Shown: positions 1 through 8,761, counted from the stretch's first letter. The stretch: 64,000 nt of DNA from Halobacteriales archaeon YIM A00010 (GCA_025041175.1 JAKCFJ010000001.1:2187526-2251525), one strand, 5' to 3'. The notes: generated by a model not told the origin, from the sequence alone. Numbers and translations are program-made.

Positions 1-30
1 TAGTTTGGTGAGGGTGTTATATTGCGTACA

Positions 31-561
31 ATGGGAAAAGAAAAAGACAGTCCATCGGTCGAATCGGATGGAACGAATGGCGATGAAACGCTCCTATCAC
101 GCAGTCGGCGTCGGGTATTAAGGAACGTAGCAGCGGTTGGAATTTTGGGGATGACCGGCACAGCTACCATCACTGAAGCAGCCAATCTGGATTCCACGGA
201 ATCGGTCCGAACCATCGAGTCCAGAGAGCCGGTCCGTATCACAGAATCCACAGATCCGATACGTATCACGGAATCGAAGATGAAAGCCAATGATATGGAA
301 GCCCAGGCCGCACGGCTCGTGGTCGAGGGCGTAGCGGACTACAGCAACTACACAGTCGTAGCAGACGGGACGCTCACAGCAGGATCGTATGCCGAGGCTG
401 GCGACGATGTCAACACCGTCGATCCCAACACCGCCTATGGAGAGGTTCAGGACAAAAATCCTGGTAACGGCGTGGATGAATGGGGTTTCATTGATGACTA
501 TTATTACACCGTCGGTGTTACGGTCACGGTTACCTCAGGAGTAATCGACGTTTATTATTGA
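31..561 (+). CDS. Tat-exported hypothetical protein
   Basis: Not recognised as a named family. The N-terminus has a twin-arginine stretch (SRRRVLRN) followed by a hydrophobic, Gly/Ala-rich segment, so export by the Tat system is likely. Next come three imperfect copies of a short unit like PVRITES (about residues 55-85), then a C-terminal part rich in Tyr, Thr and Val with a beta-sheet look. A TTG at position 22 is in frame, but the ATG at 31 is taken as the start. No lipobox Cys is visible, so the protein would be released or held by other means. AT-rich DNA follows the stop. Confidence 0.6.
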   Translation: MGKEKDSPSVESDGTNGDETLLSRSRRRVLRNVAAVGILGMTGTATITEAANLDSTESVRTIESREPVRITESTDPIRITESKMKANDMEAQAARLVVEGVADYSNYTVVADGTLTAGSYAEAGDDVNTVDPNTAYGEVQDKNPGNGVDEWGFIDDYYYTVGVTVTVTSGVIDVYY

Positions 562-600
562 CAAACATTTCCCAATTATATAAAATATTTGAAATTTCAC

Positions 601-783
601 TCACAGCATGGCGTTCACGAGTGAGATGACGGTGATGAGAACGGCAGCCGTGAGCAAAATCGCCCCGAGCATGAAAAGAGACGTGTGCAAGAGGCGGTAG
701 CGACGCGTATCGGACGAAGAGCGCCGTCGGCTGCGTTGCCGGCGCTTCTCTCGCGGAGGTCGACCACCGGATGCATCCACCAT
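601..783 (-). CDS. Small single-span membrane protein
   Basis: A 60-residue protein with a very basic N-terminal half (several Arg/Lys clusters) and one hydrophobic helix near the C-terminus (about residues 35-57). The ATG at 783 is preferred over an in-frame start at 846 because the extra residues are unremarkable. Basic tail plus one helix suggests an N-in membrane peptide. No family recognised. It is transcribed convergently toward the exported protein at 31-561. Confidence 0.5.
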   Translation of the reverse strand: MVDASGGRPPREKRRQRSRRRSSSDTRRYRLLHTSLFMLGAILLTAAVLITVISLVNAML

Positions 784-965
784 GCCCCCTACTACGACGG
801 TTAACGGTAAAACAGTCCGGTCGAGCGACTGCACTGCACGACACAAATCACGAGACAGATAGCTCAGATTGCACCTGTTTTGTTCTCGTTGTGTCTGATT
901 GATCTAATACTCCCTATGCCGTCACGAAGATACATTACAGTGGGCAGAGAACAGTAGGCTTGGCC

Positions 966-1859
966 ATGAGCGCCAGCAGTTCCACCTACGCCAACGACGT
1001 GCTGGTATCGGCCGACTGGGTCGAGGACCGCCTCGATGCGTTCGAGGCGGACTCGCCGGACCTGCGGTTAGTCGAAGTGAACAGTCCCGAGTCGCCCGAC
1101 GAGGACTTTCCCTCGCGGTACGAGGAGGGACACATCCCCGGCGCGATCGGATTCCAGTGGGACGAGGATCTCTCCGACGCGGTCGAGCGGGACATCCTCG
1201 ACAAAGCGGCGTTCGAGGAGAGGCTCGGCGCGGCCGGGATTACCGAGGACTCGACGGTCGTCTTCTACGGAGACGGCTGGATCGCAAACTGGTTTGCGCT
1301 GTTCGCCTACTGGGAGTTCAAATACTACGGCCACGAGGATGCTCGCGTCCTCGACGGTGGCAAAGACTACTGGGTGAACAACGACTACCCACTCACCGAC
1401 GATGTCCCCGACCACCCAACAGTGGCGTACACCGCCCGCGGTCCGTTCGAAAGCATTCGTGCGTACAAAAACGACGTGGAACAGGCCATGGAAAGCGGGC
1501 TCCCGATGGTAGACGTCCGTTCGCCCGAGGAATTCACCGGCGAGATCATCGCACCCGAAGGGCTACGGGAAACCGCCCAGCGCGGCGGCCACATCCCCGG
1601 CGCGAGCAACATTCCGACTGCGTCGGTGCTCGACGACGACGGCACGTTCAAAAGCGCCGACGAACTGCGCGAGCTGTACGCCGAAAACGACGTTACCGAG
1701 GACCAGGCCGTCGTGACCTACTGCCGCGTCGGGGAACGCTCCTCGATCGCGTGGTTCGTGCTGACCGAACTGCTCGGATTCGAAGACGTGGAAAACTACG
1801 ACGGCTCGTGGACCGAGTGGGGCAACACGATCCGAGCACCGATCGAACAAGGGGAATAG
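966..1859 (+). CDS. Sulfurtransferase (two rhodanese domains)
   Basis: Two tandem rhodanese domains of the thiosulfate/3-mercaptopyruvate sulfurtransferase type, moving sulfane sulfur through a persulfide on the catalytic Cys. The C-terminal domain carries the active loop CRVGERS with the Cys at about residue 253. The N-terminal domain has YGDGWIAN at the matching place and no Cys, the usual inactive partner domain. Both domains keep the GHIPGA motif. About 297 residues is normal for the family. The ATG at 966 is preferred over an in-frame TTG at 960. It stands alone, with AT-rich gaps on both sides. Confidence 0.9.
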   Translation: MSASSSTYANDVLVSADWVEDRLDAFEADSPDLRLVEVNSPESPDEDFPSRYEEGHIPGAIGFQWDEDLSDAVERDILDKAAFEERLGAAGITEDSTVVFYGDGWIANWFALFAYWEFKYYGHEDARVLDGGKDYWVNNDYPLTDDVPDHPTVAYTARGPFESIRAYKNDVEQAMESGLPMVDVRSPEEFTGEIIAPEGLRETAQRGGHIPGASNIPTASVLDDDGTFKSADELRELYAENDVTEDQAVVTYCRVGERSSIAWFVLTELLGFEDVENYDGSWTEWGNTIRAPIEQGE

Positions 1860-2123
1860 TTATCCACAACCCTGCCAACACATCCAAACGAGTAACCGGC
1901 AACAGAAGAAGCAGGAGTACATCAAACGAAAACAGAATCATACTATAATCAAAACCACGTGAACGTATTTCATCGACAATGAAGGAAGTAAATAGACGGA
2001 TAGTATCGGTTTGCTACAACAAAAGCCATAAAACACGATCCGGCAATAGTACTAGTAGAACGGAATGATGTCCGCGACGAATACGGAGAAGCGTCAATCT
2101 TCAGAGATGGAAAGAGCAGCACT

Positions 2124-2996
2124 ATGAGTTTGAAAGGAGCGTTAGCGAGCCGGCGAGGCTTTCTTGGAAGCGTGGCAGTCGGCGTTCTGGGAGGGGTTGC
2201 AGGCTGTTTGGGTGATGGAGGCGACACACAGGATTCGTCTTCATCACAGACGGACGAAAGCGAGACGCCAACGGAGTCCGATCCGGGAACGGTGGTGAAA
2301 ACCGCCCCCGGAGAGGACACGCCGACAGAGACGGCAACAGAGACTCCGACCCCATCGGAAGATCCGCTTTCGCCCTCATTTCGGCCGGAGTCGGGAACGA
2401 CGGAGTACGGGATCGATCTGGCGGGCGTCCCAGTGCTAACCGAGGCATCGGATCCGCCGGTCGACATCTACTACTGGTCGGATTACCAGTGTGAGTTCTG
2501 CAAGCAGTTCGAGATGAGCAAGAACGGTGCGCTGCCACAACTCATCCGCAACGAGATCGCCGATGGATCGGCTCGGATCGTCTTTCTCCACTATCCGAAC
2601 TACGGGGACCACTCGTGGACCGCCGACGTGATGGCCAAATGTCTCTGGCAACAGGTGAAAGATAACGATCCGGGCCTCTTCTGGGAGTGGCACCGCACTG
2701 TCTTCGAAAATCAGGGTCTTGACGGGGGAGACTGGTCTTCACGGGACAGCCTCCTCGGATACGCCCGTAACATTGAGGGGATTGACGCTCGTTCTCTTGA
2801 CCAGTGTATGCAACAGAATCGCAAGCAGCACGAGAAGGATATCAAACAGGAACGACAGCGTGCTCGGGATGAGGGGTTCTCGGACACGCCCGGATTCGTG
2901 CTGTACCACCCGAAATCGGATCAGAGCACCTCCTTTTTCGGGGCACAGCCCTACTCCACCTTCCAACAACAGATCGGCGCGTACCTCAATCAATAA
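2124..2996 (+). CDS. DsbA-like thioredoxin-fold lipoprotein
   Basis: A Tat lipoprotein: RRGFLGS at residues 10-16 and lipobox AGC with Cys about 28. A Thr/Ser/Glu-rich linker (about 30-90) leads to a DsbA-type thioredoxin domain with CEFC at about 123-126. The family oxidises or isomerises disulfides outside the cell. The stop is 3 bp before the start of a membrane protein that itself has a CxxC, suggesting an operon in which the membrane protein exchanges electrons with this one. That pairing is inferred from context. The linker is typical of haloarchaeal lipoproteins held at the cell surface. Confidence 0.85.
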   Translation: MSLKGALASRRGFLGSVAVGVLGGVAGCLGDGGDTQDSSSSQTDESETPTESDPGTVVKTAPGEDTPTETATETPTPSEDPLSPSFRPESGTTEYGIDLAGVPVLTEASDPPVDIYYWSDYQCEFCKQFEMSKNGALPQLIRNEIADGSARIVFLHYPNYGDHSWTADVMAKCLWQQVKDNDPGLFWEWHRTVFENQGLDGGDWSSRDSLLGYARNIEGIDARSLDQCMQQNRKQHEKDIKQERQRARDEGFSDTPGFVLYHPKSDQSTSFFGAQPYSTFQQQIGAYLNQ

Positions 2997-2999
2997 TCC

Positions 3000-3575
3000 A
3001 TGAGTAGCGACGTCAAGACGTACACACGAACCGGCGCGGATCGAGTCGAACGATTCGGTGGGGAGTTGTTTGCGGCGCTGGCATACCCGTTTCGGTCGGT
3101 GGGTGGTGTGCTGCTCACCACCGGGGTGGCCGCGCTCGCCTTTTTCGTGCTCATCCTGTTCGCACAGTCGATGGGCGTGATCAACATGGTCCTCAACACT
3201 CCCGAACTCATCACCGTGGGATACTTCGAGAGCATCTTCATGATGAACATCACGACCATCTACGAGTCGTCGGGACTGCTGCCGATCGGGATGAACGTCG
3301 TGTACGCGGTGTTGACGGGTATCGCCATCACGAACATGATCGCTCAGCTTCGGATGCTACAGATCGGGAGTCTCTCCAACATCGGCGGCATCATCCCTGG
3401 ACTGTTCGCCGCGGGCTGTGCGAGCTGTGGCCCCGGACTGTTCGCCATCTTTGGTGTCACGGGAGCTGTTTCGTTCATTCCGTTCCAAGGAACCGTGCTC
3501 CGGGTCGCCGGAATTGGCATATTCCTCCTGTTTCTCGGCTTCGCCGGCGATCCCCGTGAGTGCCGAATCGACTGA
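3000..3575 (+). CDS. Membrane protein with GCASCGPG motif, DsbA partner
   Basis: A protein of 191 residues with about four membrane segments (about 35-57, 95-117, 130-160 and 167-182). The striking feature is a Cys pair in GCASCGPGLF at about residues 140-143, inside or beside a membrane helix, as in membrane thiol oxidoreductases. The start lies 3 bp after the stop of the DsbA-like lipoprotein, so the two are very likely co-transcribed. A role in recycling that protein is inferred, not shown. I do not recognise a named family; it does not look like DsbB or VKOR by the visible motif. Confidence 0.7.
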   Translation: MSSDVKTYTRTGADRVERFGGELFAALAYPFRSVGGVLLTTGVAALAFFVLILFAQSMGVINMVLNTPELITVGYFESIFMMNITTIYESSGLLPIGMNVVYAVLTGIAITNMIAQLRMLQIGSLSNIGGIIPGLFAAGCASCGPGLFAIFGVTGAVSFIPFQGTVLRVAGIGIFLLFLGFAGDPRECRID

Positions 3576-3821
3576 GGTGAACCGTGATCCCCGCTCGTTG
3601 GTCGTAAACCACGAAGCGCCCAGCAAGGGGAGGTTCACACTTTTGAGACCAGTCACAGCCATCGCCAACCATCGCATCACTGTTTATTATAACCTCAATA
3701 CACAGTACCTACAAACTATATTTTAGCATGAAATAGGACTGTCTCCCGATCGCTTCAATAATATTTCAGATTGCTACCCCCTATAATTATGATCCGGCGG
3801 ATTCTTGATCCAACTATTCAT

Positions 3822-5084
3822 ATGAAACACCCATCGAATCGGCGTGAATTTATTGCAACGATCGGATCTATCGGTGTAACGTCTCTTGCCGGGTGTTCGT
3901 CGATCTTCGGCGGAGACGAGGAATCAAACCCATTCATCTCCGACAACGGATCCAACTCCAGTGACAGCAACGGCACGACCAACACTCTCGACGCTCCCGG
4001 TCAATCTATAGACAAATTCAATGATATATCATCAAAATGGGAGATAAAATACGGTAAGCTAACGACCACCAATCAGGACGCGTTCCAGGGCGATCAGTCG
4101 GTGGTCCTCAAACCGAAGAAGAACGGAAAAAAGACTGTCGCCAAGATCTCTCGCACGTACTACCCGGAGGCGTTGGATCTTAGCGGCCACGATCTCTCTC
4201 TGGCAGTGAAGGTGAACAAGCCCGACGGCATCAAGGTCGCGGCGGAGATCATCGCACCCGCCCAAAGTTCCATGCTCACCACAACTCGGCACATTCCAGC
4301 GGAGTTGGATGGGTGGGTCCGGTTCGATCTCGGATACACCGGAAAACGGGGCGAGCCGGTGCTGGACAACGTTTCGGAGGTCAACATCCAGATCGGGCCG
4401 ACGGAAAAGCCGTTCGAGGTGTTGATCGACGATCTGCGGAGGGTGCCCAGCGCGAACACAGGGAAGGTGATGTTCCAGTTCGACGACGGTCACGTGAGCG
4501 TGCACGAAACCGTGTATCCCCTGTTCAAGGAGCGAGACTTGTCCGGTTCGGTCGCCGTCATCCCGAGCGCGGTCGGGGGCGACGACCGCATCACCGAGCA
4601 GATGATGCGCGAGATGGACCAAAACGGCTGGGACATGATCGGTCACGCCAGCGAACTCCTTCCCGACCACTCACCCGAAGAACAGAAACGGATCCTCCAA
4701 CAGACGAAACAGTATCTCGATGTGAAGGGGTTCAAAGACGGCGCTGAGCACTTCGTCGTCCCCTACCACCGGATGAACGACGCGACGCTCGAACACATGG
4801 ACGAGCTGTTCGAGACGTCCTACCTTCAGGGAGGATCACCCAACAACGCCAACCGGCCCAGCAATCCCGCCTTCATTTCCCGTGTGAACGGGGAATCCAT
4901 CCGTGGCACCCGCAGGATTATCAACATGGCCGCCGAATTCAATCAGTTAGCCGTTGTCTACTTCCACGAAATCGGTGGCGACGGACTGCCCGTGAACGCC
5001 CTCAAGAAAATCCTCGATCACGTCGACGACAAAGAGATAGACGTCGTTACGCCCTCTCAGTTCGTCGATAGCAACGGCTGGTAG
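3822..5084 (+). CDS. Polysaccharide deacetylase-family lipoprotein
   Basis: A Tat lipoprotein (NRREFIATIG, lipobox Cys about 25) with an N-terminal beta-rich region of about 200 residues that could bind carbohydrate. The C-terminal NodB-type deacetylase domain starts with FQFDDGH, the metal-binding Asp-Asp motif, and continues with IGHASE carrying a further His ligand. The family removes acyl groups from surface polysaccharide. The ATG at 3822 is chosen because it places the signal peptide at the N-terminus; an in-frame start at 3771 adds 17 unrelated residues. The gene stands alone in AT-rich flanks. Confidence 0.8.
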   Translation: MKHPSNRREFIATIGSIGVTSLAGCSSIFGGDEESNPFISDNGSNSSDSNGTTNTLDAPGQSIDKFNDISSKWEIKYGKLTTTNQDAFQGDQSVVLKPKKNGKKTVAKISRTYYPEALDLSGHDLSLAVKVNKPDGIKVAAEIIAPAQSSMLTTTRHIPAELDGWVRFDLGYTGKRGEPVLDNVSEVNIQIGPTEKPFEVLIDDLRRVPSANTGKVMFQFDDGHVSVHETVYPLFKERDLSGSVAVIPSAVGGDDRITEQMMREMDQNGWDMIGHASELLPDHSPEEQKRILQQTKQYLDVKGFKDGAEHFVVPYHRMNDATLEHMDELFETSYLQGGSPNNANRPSNPAFISRVNGESIRGTRRIINMAAEFNQLAVVYFHEIGGDGLPVNALKKILDHVDDKEIDVVTPSQFVDSNGW

Positions 5085-5511
5085 CCGGACAGACAACCAC
5101 TATTCGGCATGATACCACGCACCACACCATCGGAAAAGTTAATATAATTGCGATTATACGAAGAGACACATCGTGTGTTGGTGATACGAATGGTGAACAC
5201 GCTTTCCACACAACGGCTGTTTGTTGCTGCTACTGAGGGATTCGGGGACAGTGCAGGATGGTTCCCGAATACCTCTCGGGGCAAACGTGTGGATATGCGT
5301 CGTTCATCGCTTTGCCCACACGCTCGTTCCGTCACCGCCTCCGCGCACGCGGCGTAACGTCGCATTGCGGGTCCGTTCCTCGGTCATCTCATCCCGGAGA
5401 GGGATGAGTCCCGACGCTGGGGATCGGTGGAGGGACGGACTGTTCTGTGATCGACGATCAGCTGCGTAGCGTCCGTGTTTCGATCCGAGCCGAATTGACC
5501 ATCTGACCGAG
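5085..5511. other. Gap with one hairpin, no gene seen
   Basis: Together with the tRNA-like sequence that follows, this is a gap of nearly 500 bp. Short open frames exist on both strands, but none has a start signal or recognisable protein. A hairpin with an 8-bp stem (CTCATCCC / GGGATGAG) lies at about 5388-5408. The first 80 bases are AT-rich. Confidence 0.4.
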
Positions 5512-5581
5512 ATTCCCGTGGTGTATCAGGTACGCACGCGGCCATACGGCCGAGGACCGAGTTCGAGCCTCGGCGGGAACG
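5512..5581 (+). other. tRNA-like sequence lacking a normal anticodon loop
   Basis: Seventy bases fold as a cloverleaf. The acceptor stem is TTCCCG / CGGGAA with one outer mismatch. A D-arm GTGT/GCAC has a loop containing GG. A perfect T-arm CCGAG-TTCGAGC-CTCGG follows, ending 2 bases before an ATG. The anticodon arm is CGGCC-ATAC-GGCCG: a good 5-bp stem but only a 4-base loop, so no anticodon can be read. The TGGTGTA segment resembles haloarchaeal tRNA-Gly/Asp/Glu. It is either a decayed tRNA or a tRNA-like leader of the next gene; chance folding is possible. Confidence 0.4.
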
Positions 5582-5582
5582 T

Positions 5583-5885
5583 ATGACAATGGAGGACCCG
5601 ATTCTCGTTGTCACGGCGAGCGTCGATCTCACCCTTTGGGTGCCTCGTGGAGCGGCGGGTGATCTCACTGCTGGCGCGATGGACGTCCTCACGAGCGCCA
5701 CACCCATCGTCGCCGTCGAGGAGCTCGACGTGGTGGGCTGTCGACCAACTGCGACGGACATTCGCGTCGATCTCGCTTCCGATGTCCGGGTCCGCACAGC
5801 AGGGACCGACGCTGACACCGTCGAAGCCGCGCTCTGTGACGGCTTTGGCATCCTCACAGCGGAGGTGGCTACAGTCAGTACGTAG
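5583..5885 (+). CDS. Hypothetical protein upstream of DsrE
   Basis: A 100-residue acidic protein with haloarchaeal composition (many Asp, Val, Ala) and no membrane segment or Cys cluster; two Cys are scattered. It starts 2 bases after the tRNA-like sequence and ends 50 bases before the DsrE-family gene, in the same direction, so the two may share a transcript. No family recognised. The composition supports a real gene, but nothing else does. Confidence 0.5.
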   Translation: MTMEDPILVVTASVDLTLWVPRGAAGDLTAGAMDVLTSATPIVAVEELDVVGCRPTATDIRVDLASDVRVRTAGTDADTVEAALCDGFGILTAEVATVST

Positions 5886-5935
5886 CTCCTCGATGAAGCC
5901 CCGAGCTTTACGTACCCAGAAAGAGATCCGTCGGT

Positions 5936-6298
5936 ATGCAATGCACGACCACGATCGGACCGGACAACGCGACGCGAGCAGTACTCCCGTTCATCGCGGC
6001 CAAGGGCGCGATGGAACACGGAGCGTCGACGGAGTTCTTTCTGATGCAGGAGGCGACGTATCTCGGCAGCGAGCGCCACACGAACCTCAATGAACTGCAG
6101 TCACCGGGATTGCCGTCGGTCGCCACCGTGCTGGACGCGCTCCTCGAGAACGATGCGATCGGAGAGGTGATCGTCTGTGAGCCGTGTGCGACCGCCCGGA
6201 ACGTCACTGCGGACGATCTCCACGAGTGGGCGGCGTTCGGCGACGCAGCGGACCTTTACACACAGCTCGAGCGCAACGATAACACCGTTTCCTTCTAG
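5936..6298 (+). CDS. DsrE-family sulfur-relay protein
   Basis: A 120-residue protein with the DsrE/DsrF-like fold: a conserved Asn-Ala-Thr-Arg near the N-terminus, the loop EFFLMQEATYL after the second strand, and VIVCEPCATARN with two Cys before the C-terminal helix. Family members carry sulfur as persulfides or bind small ligands. The TAG stop is followed at once by a T6 tract in a dispersed repeat (6299-6382), which may end the transcript. The upstream small gene runs in the same direction. Confidence 0.75.
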   Translation: MQCTTTIGPDNATRAVLPFIAAKGAMEHGASTEFFLMQEATYLGSERHTNLNELQSPGLPSVATVLDALLENDAIGEVIVCEPCATARNVTADDLHEWAAFGDAADLYTQLERNDNTVSF

Positions 6299-6382
6299 CC
6301 CACCTTTTTTGCGCGAAAAAAAGCCGCTCACTCCGTTCGCGGTGAGTGTACTCACGCGACCGCTAACCGCCTCCGCACCGCG
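6299..6382. repeat. T-tract/GTGAGTAC repeat, copy a
   Basis: It begins directly after the DsrE stop with CCCACCTTTTTTGCG, then AAAAAAAGCCGCTCACTC, then GGTGAGTGTACTCACGCG and GC-rich DNA. It is an inverted copy of the repeat at 7429-7552 and related to those at 52566-52700 and 53738-53877. T tracts on both strands would suit transcription termination between the convergent DsrE and asparaginase genes. Confidence 0.75.
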
Positions 6383-6475
6383 TCCGCTCCGCTCGCGCAC
6401 ACAAGCTGCCGTTGCGGGAACGACGCGCTCGTGAAAGCGTGTTCGACCGAAGGCGTTGCGCTCTTTGACGCTCGT

Positions 6476-7330
6476 TCACCCGTGTGTGCTGCTCGTCTGC
6501 ATCGTTTTCGTGTTGAATGCGTGTCCCACGGTTCCTTCGTGGTCCATAACCACGATCCCCGCTTTTCCATCGGTGAGTTCTTCGAGTTCTTCGATGGCAA
6601 GCTCGGCGGCGTCCTGGGGGTTGCGTCCGAGTTCGAGGTGGTCGACCGCCCGCCGTGCGAGCGTCACACGGACGATTTCCTCTCCCTCGCCGGTCGCGCT
6701 CGCCCCGCCGGCGTGCGTGCAGTAAAACCCCGAGCCGACCTGTGGCACGTCCCCAACGCGCCCGGCGAGCGCACACCACCGCCCGCCCGTGGAGGTACAG
6801 GCCGCAACCCGATCGCCGTCGGTCGCAACCGCCCCAACAGTGTCGGTTCCGTCGAACTGTTCCCGAACGAATCCCAACTGGTCGGCAACGGAGTCGGCGT
6901 CCGGCGCGTCGAGATCGGTCCAACCGTCGGTGGTCCGCTCGCTCCGGAGATCACTGTTGGTTTCGATGCCGAACGCGTCCGCAAGCTCGACGGCCTGCTT
7001 GCCCGCTATGAGAACGTGGGGCGTCTCCTCCATCACGACGCGAGCGGCCTCGCTGGCGTGTTCGACCCCAGGCATCGAACAGACGGCACCCACCGATCGG
7101 TCGCTAGTCATCAGACTAGCGTCGGTGCGCACGATCCCGTCCGATTGGATCGCCCCACCGACGCCGGCGTTGAACCGCGGCGATGATTCTAGCCGCCGAA
7201 CCGTCTCGATGACCGCATCAACCGGTGTTGTTTTGCGCTTGCCGGCCCCAACGGCCCGAGAAAGAACGGCGTGGCGCTGCTCAGGCTCGTCCAACGATCC
7301 CCCTGCTCCCCCGTGGGCGATGACATGCAT
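6476..7330 (-). CDS. Isoaspartyl peptidase / plant-type L-asparaginase
   Basis: An Ntn-hydrolase of the plant-type asparaginase family (284 residues), which cleaves Asn or isoaspartyl dipeptides after self-processing. It starts HVIAHGGAGG, the family signature. The expected Thr nucleophile is in DTVGAVATD, followed by CTSTGG and GDVPQVGSGFY. The ATG at 7330 is chosen; the frame runs back through a repeat with no similarity. A TATA-like box lies 28 bp upstream, at the end of a MITE relic. The gene sits between two inverted copies of a dispersed repeat (6299-6382 and 7429-7552). Confidence 0.88.
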   Translation of the reverse strand: MHVIAHGGAGGSLDEPEQRHAVLSRAVGAGKRKTTPVDAVIETVRRLESSPRFNAGVGGAIQSDGIVRTDASLMTSDRSVGAVCSMPGVEHASEAARVVMEETPHVLIAGKQAVELADAFGIETNSDLRSERTTDGWTDLDAPDADSVADQLGFVREQFDGTDTVGAVATDGDRVAACTSTGGRWCALAGRVGDVPQVGSGFYCTHAGGASATGEGEEIVRVTLARRAVDHLELGRNPQDAAELAIEELEELTDGKAGIVVMDHEGTVGHAFNTKTMQTSSTHG

Positions 7331-7354
7331 ATTCTGACGTGAATCACCAGGACG

Positions 7355-7371
7355 GATATACTGTCGGTCAT
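7355..7371 (-). promoter_or_regulatory. MITE end relic carrying TATA box of asparaginase gene
   Basis: Positions 7358-7371 read ATACTGTCGGTCAT, identical to the ends of the elements at 14059 and 42250, and the next bases (CGATCCGTGAA) resemble the inside of the latter. No matching right end is nearby, so this is a solo end. On the minus strand it reads GACAGTATATCC, putting a TATA-like box about 28 bp from the asparaginase ATG, the usual archaeal spacing for a leaderless transcript. Confidence 0.55.
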
Positions 7372-7428
7372 CGATCCGTGAACACCTGGGACACCAATAG
7401 CTGGAACCCAGCGAGAGCGGTAGCGGTG

Positions 7429-7552
7429 GCGGAGGCGGTAGCGGTCGCGTGAGTACACTCACCGCGAACGGAGTGAGCGGCTTTTTTTCGCCCACGTTTT
7501 TTGCGCGAGGGTGAGCGAAGCTCACCCGAGCGGAAAAAAGGTGGTGGACGAA
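7429..7552. repeat. T-tract/GTGAGTAC repeat, copy b, with hairpin
   Basis: It reads GCGGAGGCGGTAGCGGTCG, then GTGAGTACACTCACCGCG, then GAGCGGCTTTTTTTCG, CCCACGTTTTTTGCG, a perfect 8-bp stem with GAA loop (7509-7527) and GGAAAAAAGGTGG. It is the inverted partner of copy a. It lies between the divergent starts of the asparaginase and methionine aminopeptidase genes, where a terminator is not expected. Confidence 0.8.
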
Positions 7553-7599
7553 AAAGGTGGGAGCGCAACGCATTTCCTCCGGTCGAACGGACGGAGTGT

Positions 7600-8496
7600 A
7601 TGAGCGACGTCGATCTCACTGAAGAGAGCTACGAAAAACACCGCGAGGCTGGCGAAATCCTCGCGGAAGTCCGCGAGGGGGCGGCCGCGCGCGTCGAAGT
7701 CGGGACGAGCCACCTCGAGGTCGCACAGTGGACCGAAGACCGGATCCGGGAACTGGGCGGCGAGCCGGCGTTCCCGGTCAATATCAGCGTCGATCACGAA
7801 GCCGCCCACGCGACACCCTCGATCGACGACGAAACCACGTTCGGCGAGGAGATGGTCAACCTCGACATCGGAGTGCACATCGATGGCTGGCTCGCCGACA
7901 CCGCGATCACCGTGGATCTCGCGGGGAACGACGAGCTGAAAGAAGCGTCCGAACAAGCGCTCGATGCGGCGCTCGAAACGGTCGAACCCGGCGTCCACAC
8001 CGGGACGATCGGCGCGGAGATCGAGAACGTAATCGACGGCTACGGCTTCAACCCCGTCGTGAACCTCACTGGCCACGGACTCGGTCACTGGAAACAACAC
8101 GTGCCACCGAACATCCCGAATCGAGCCGTCGATTCCGGCGTCGAACTCGAAGTGGGCAACGTGGTTGCCGTCGAACCGTTCGCCACTGATGGTAGCGGAA
8201 AAGTCAACGAAGGAGCCACAGAAGAGATCTTTGCGCTCGATCACGAACGCTCGGTTCGAAACCGTCGGGCCAGAAAAGCGCTCGAACAGATCACAGAACA
8301 GTTCAAAACGCTCCCGTTTGCGACCCGGTGGCTCGACGTCGACCGCGCCGAAATGGCCCTCCGACGGCTCCAACGCGCAGATGTCGTCCACAGCTACCCC
8401 GTCCTCCAGGAGAACGACGGTGCCCTCGTGAGCCAGAAAGAACACACCCTCATCGTCACCGAAAACGGCTGTGAAGTGACAACACGATCCCGGTGA
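7600..8496 (+). CDS. map: Methionine aminopeptidase, type II
   Basis: Removes the initiator Met from nascent proteins in the cytoplasm. The 298-residue protein shows the two-metal pita-bread site: His70 in AAHATPS, Asp89 in NLDIGVHIDGW, Asp100 in LADTAIT, His159 in LTGHGLGHW, Glu192 in VEPFAT and a Glu in SQKEHT near the C-terminus. The insert before the last ligand is the type II feature. The ATG at 7600 starts the family-like N-terminus. The frame extends upstream into a dispersed repeat and this extension is not used. Confidence 0.95.
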   Translation: MSDVDLTEESYEKHREAGEILAEVREGAAARVEVGTSHLEVAQWTEDRIRELGGEPAFPVNISVDHEAAHATPSIDDETTFGEEMVNLDIGVHIDGWLADTAITVDLAGNDELKEASEQALDAALETVEPGVHTGTIGAEIENVIDGYGFNPVVNLTGHGLGHWKQHVPPNIPNRAVDSGVELEVGNVVAVEPFATDGSGKVNEGATEEIFALDHERSVRNRRARKALEQITEQFKTLPFATRWLDVDRAEMALRRLQRADVVHSYPVLQENDGALVSQKEHTLIVTENGCEVTTRSR

Positions 8497-8548
8497 ACCG
8501 CCACACCGACCGCGAGACCCGATTCTAGGAGACCAAGCGGCTGGCTCC

Positions 8549-8761
8549 CTACCCGAGTGGGGGAATCGCCGGGGCCACCAGCGAAACGAACGAACTGGCT
8601 CCGAGTAGCCACAGAACCCCAGAGATGATCGCCACGATAATGACGACCTTGACCGCGAGGTTCAACAGAAACCGTCCGATGAGCAACACGGCTCCGACGA
8701 CGGCCAACGTGATGAAGATGTCTGGAACAGTGAACGACTGAAGCGCTACTACGCTGTTCAT
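8549..8761 (-). CDS. Small two-span membrane protein
   Basis: A 70-residue protein with two hydrophobic helices (about residues 13-33 and 36-60), nearly no charge outside a short connecting turn, and a Pro-Pro-Leu-Gly end. It runs convergently toward the aminopeptidase gene. No family recognised. A channel-like or accessory role cannot be guessed. Confidence 0.6.
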   Translation of the reverse strand: MNSVVALQSFTVPDIFITLAVVGAVLLIGRFLLNLAVKVVIIVAIISGVLWLLGASSFVSLVAPAIPPLG

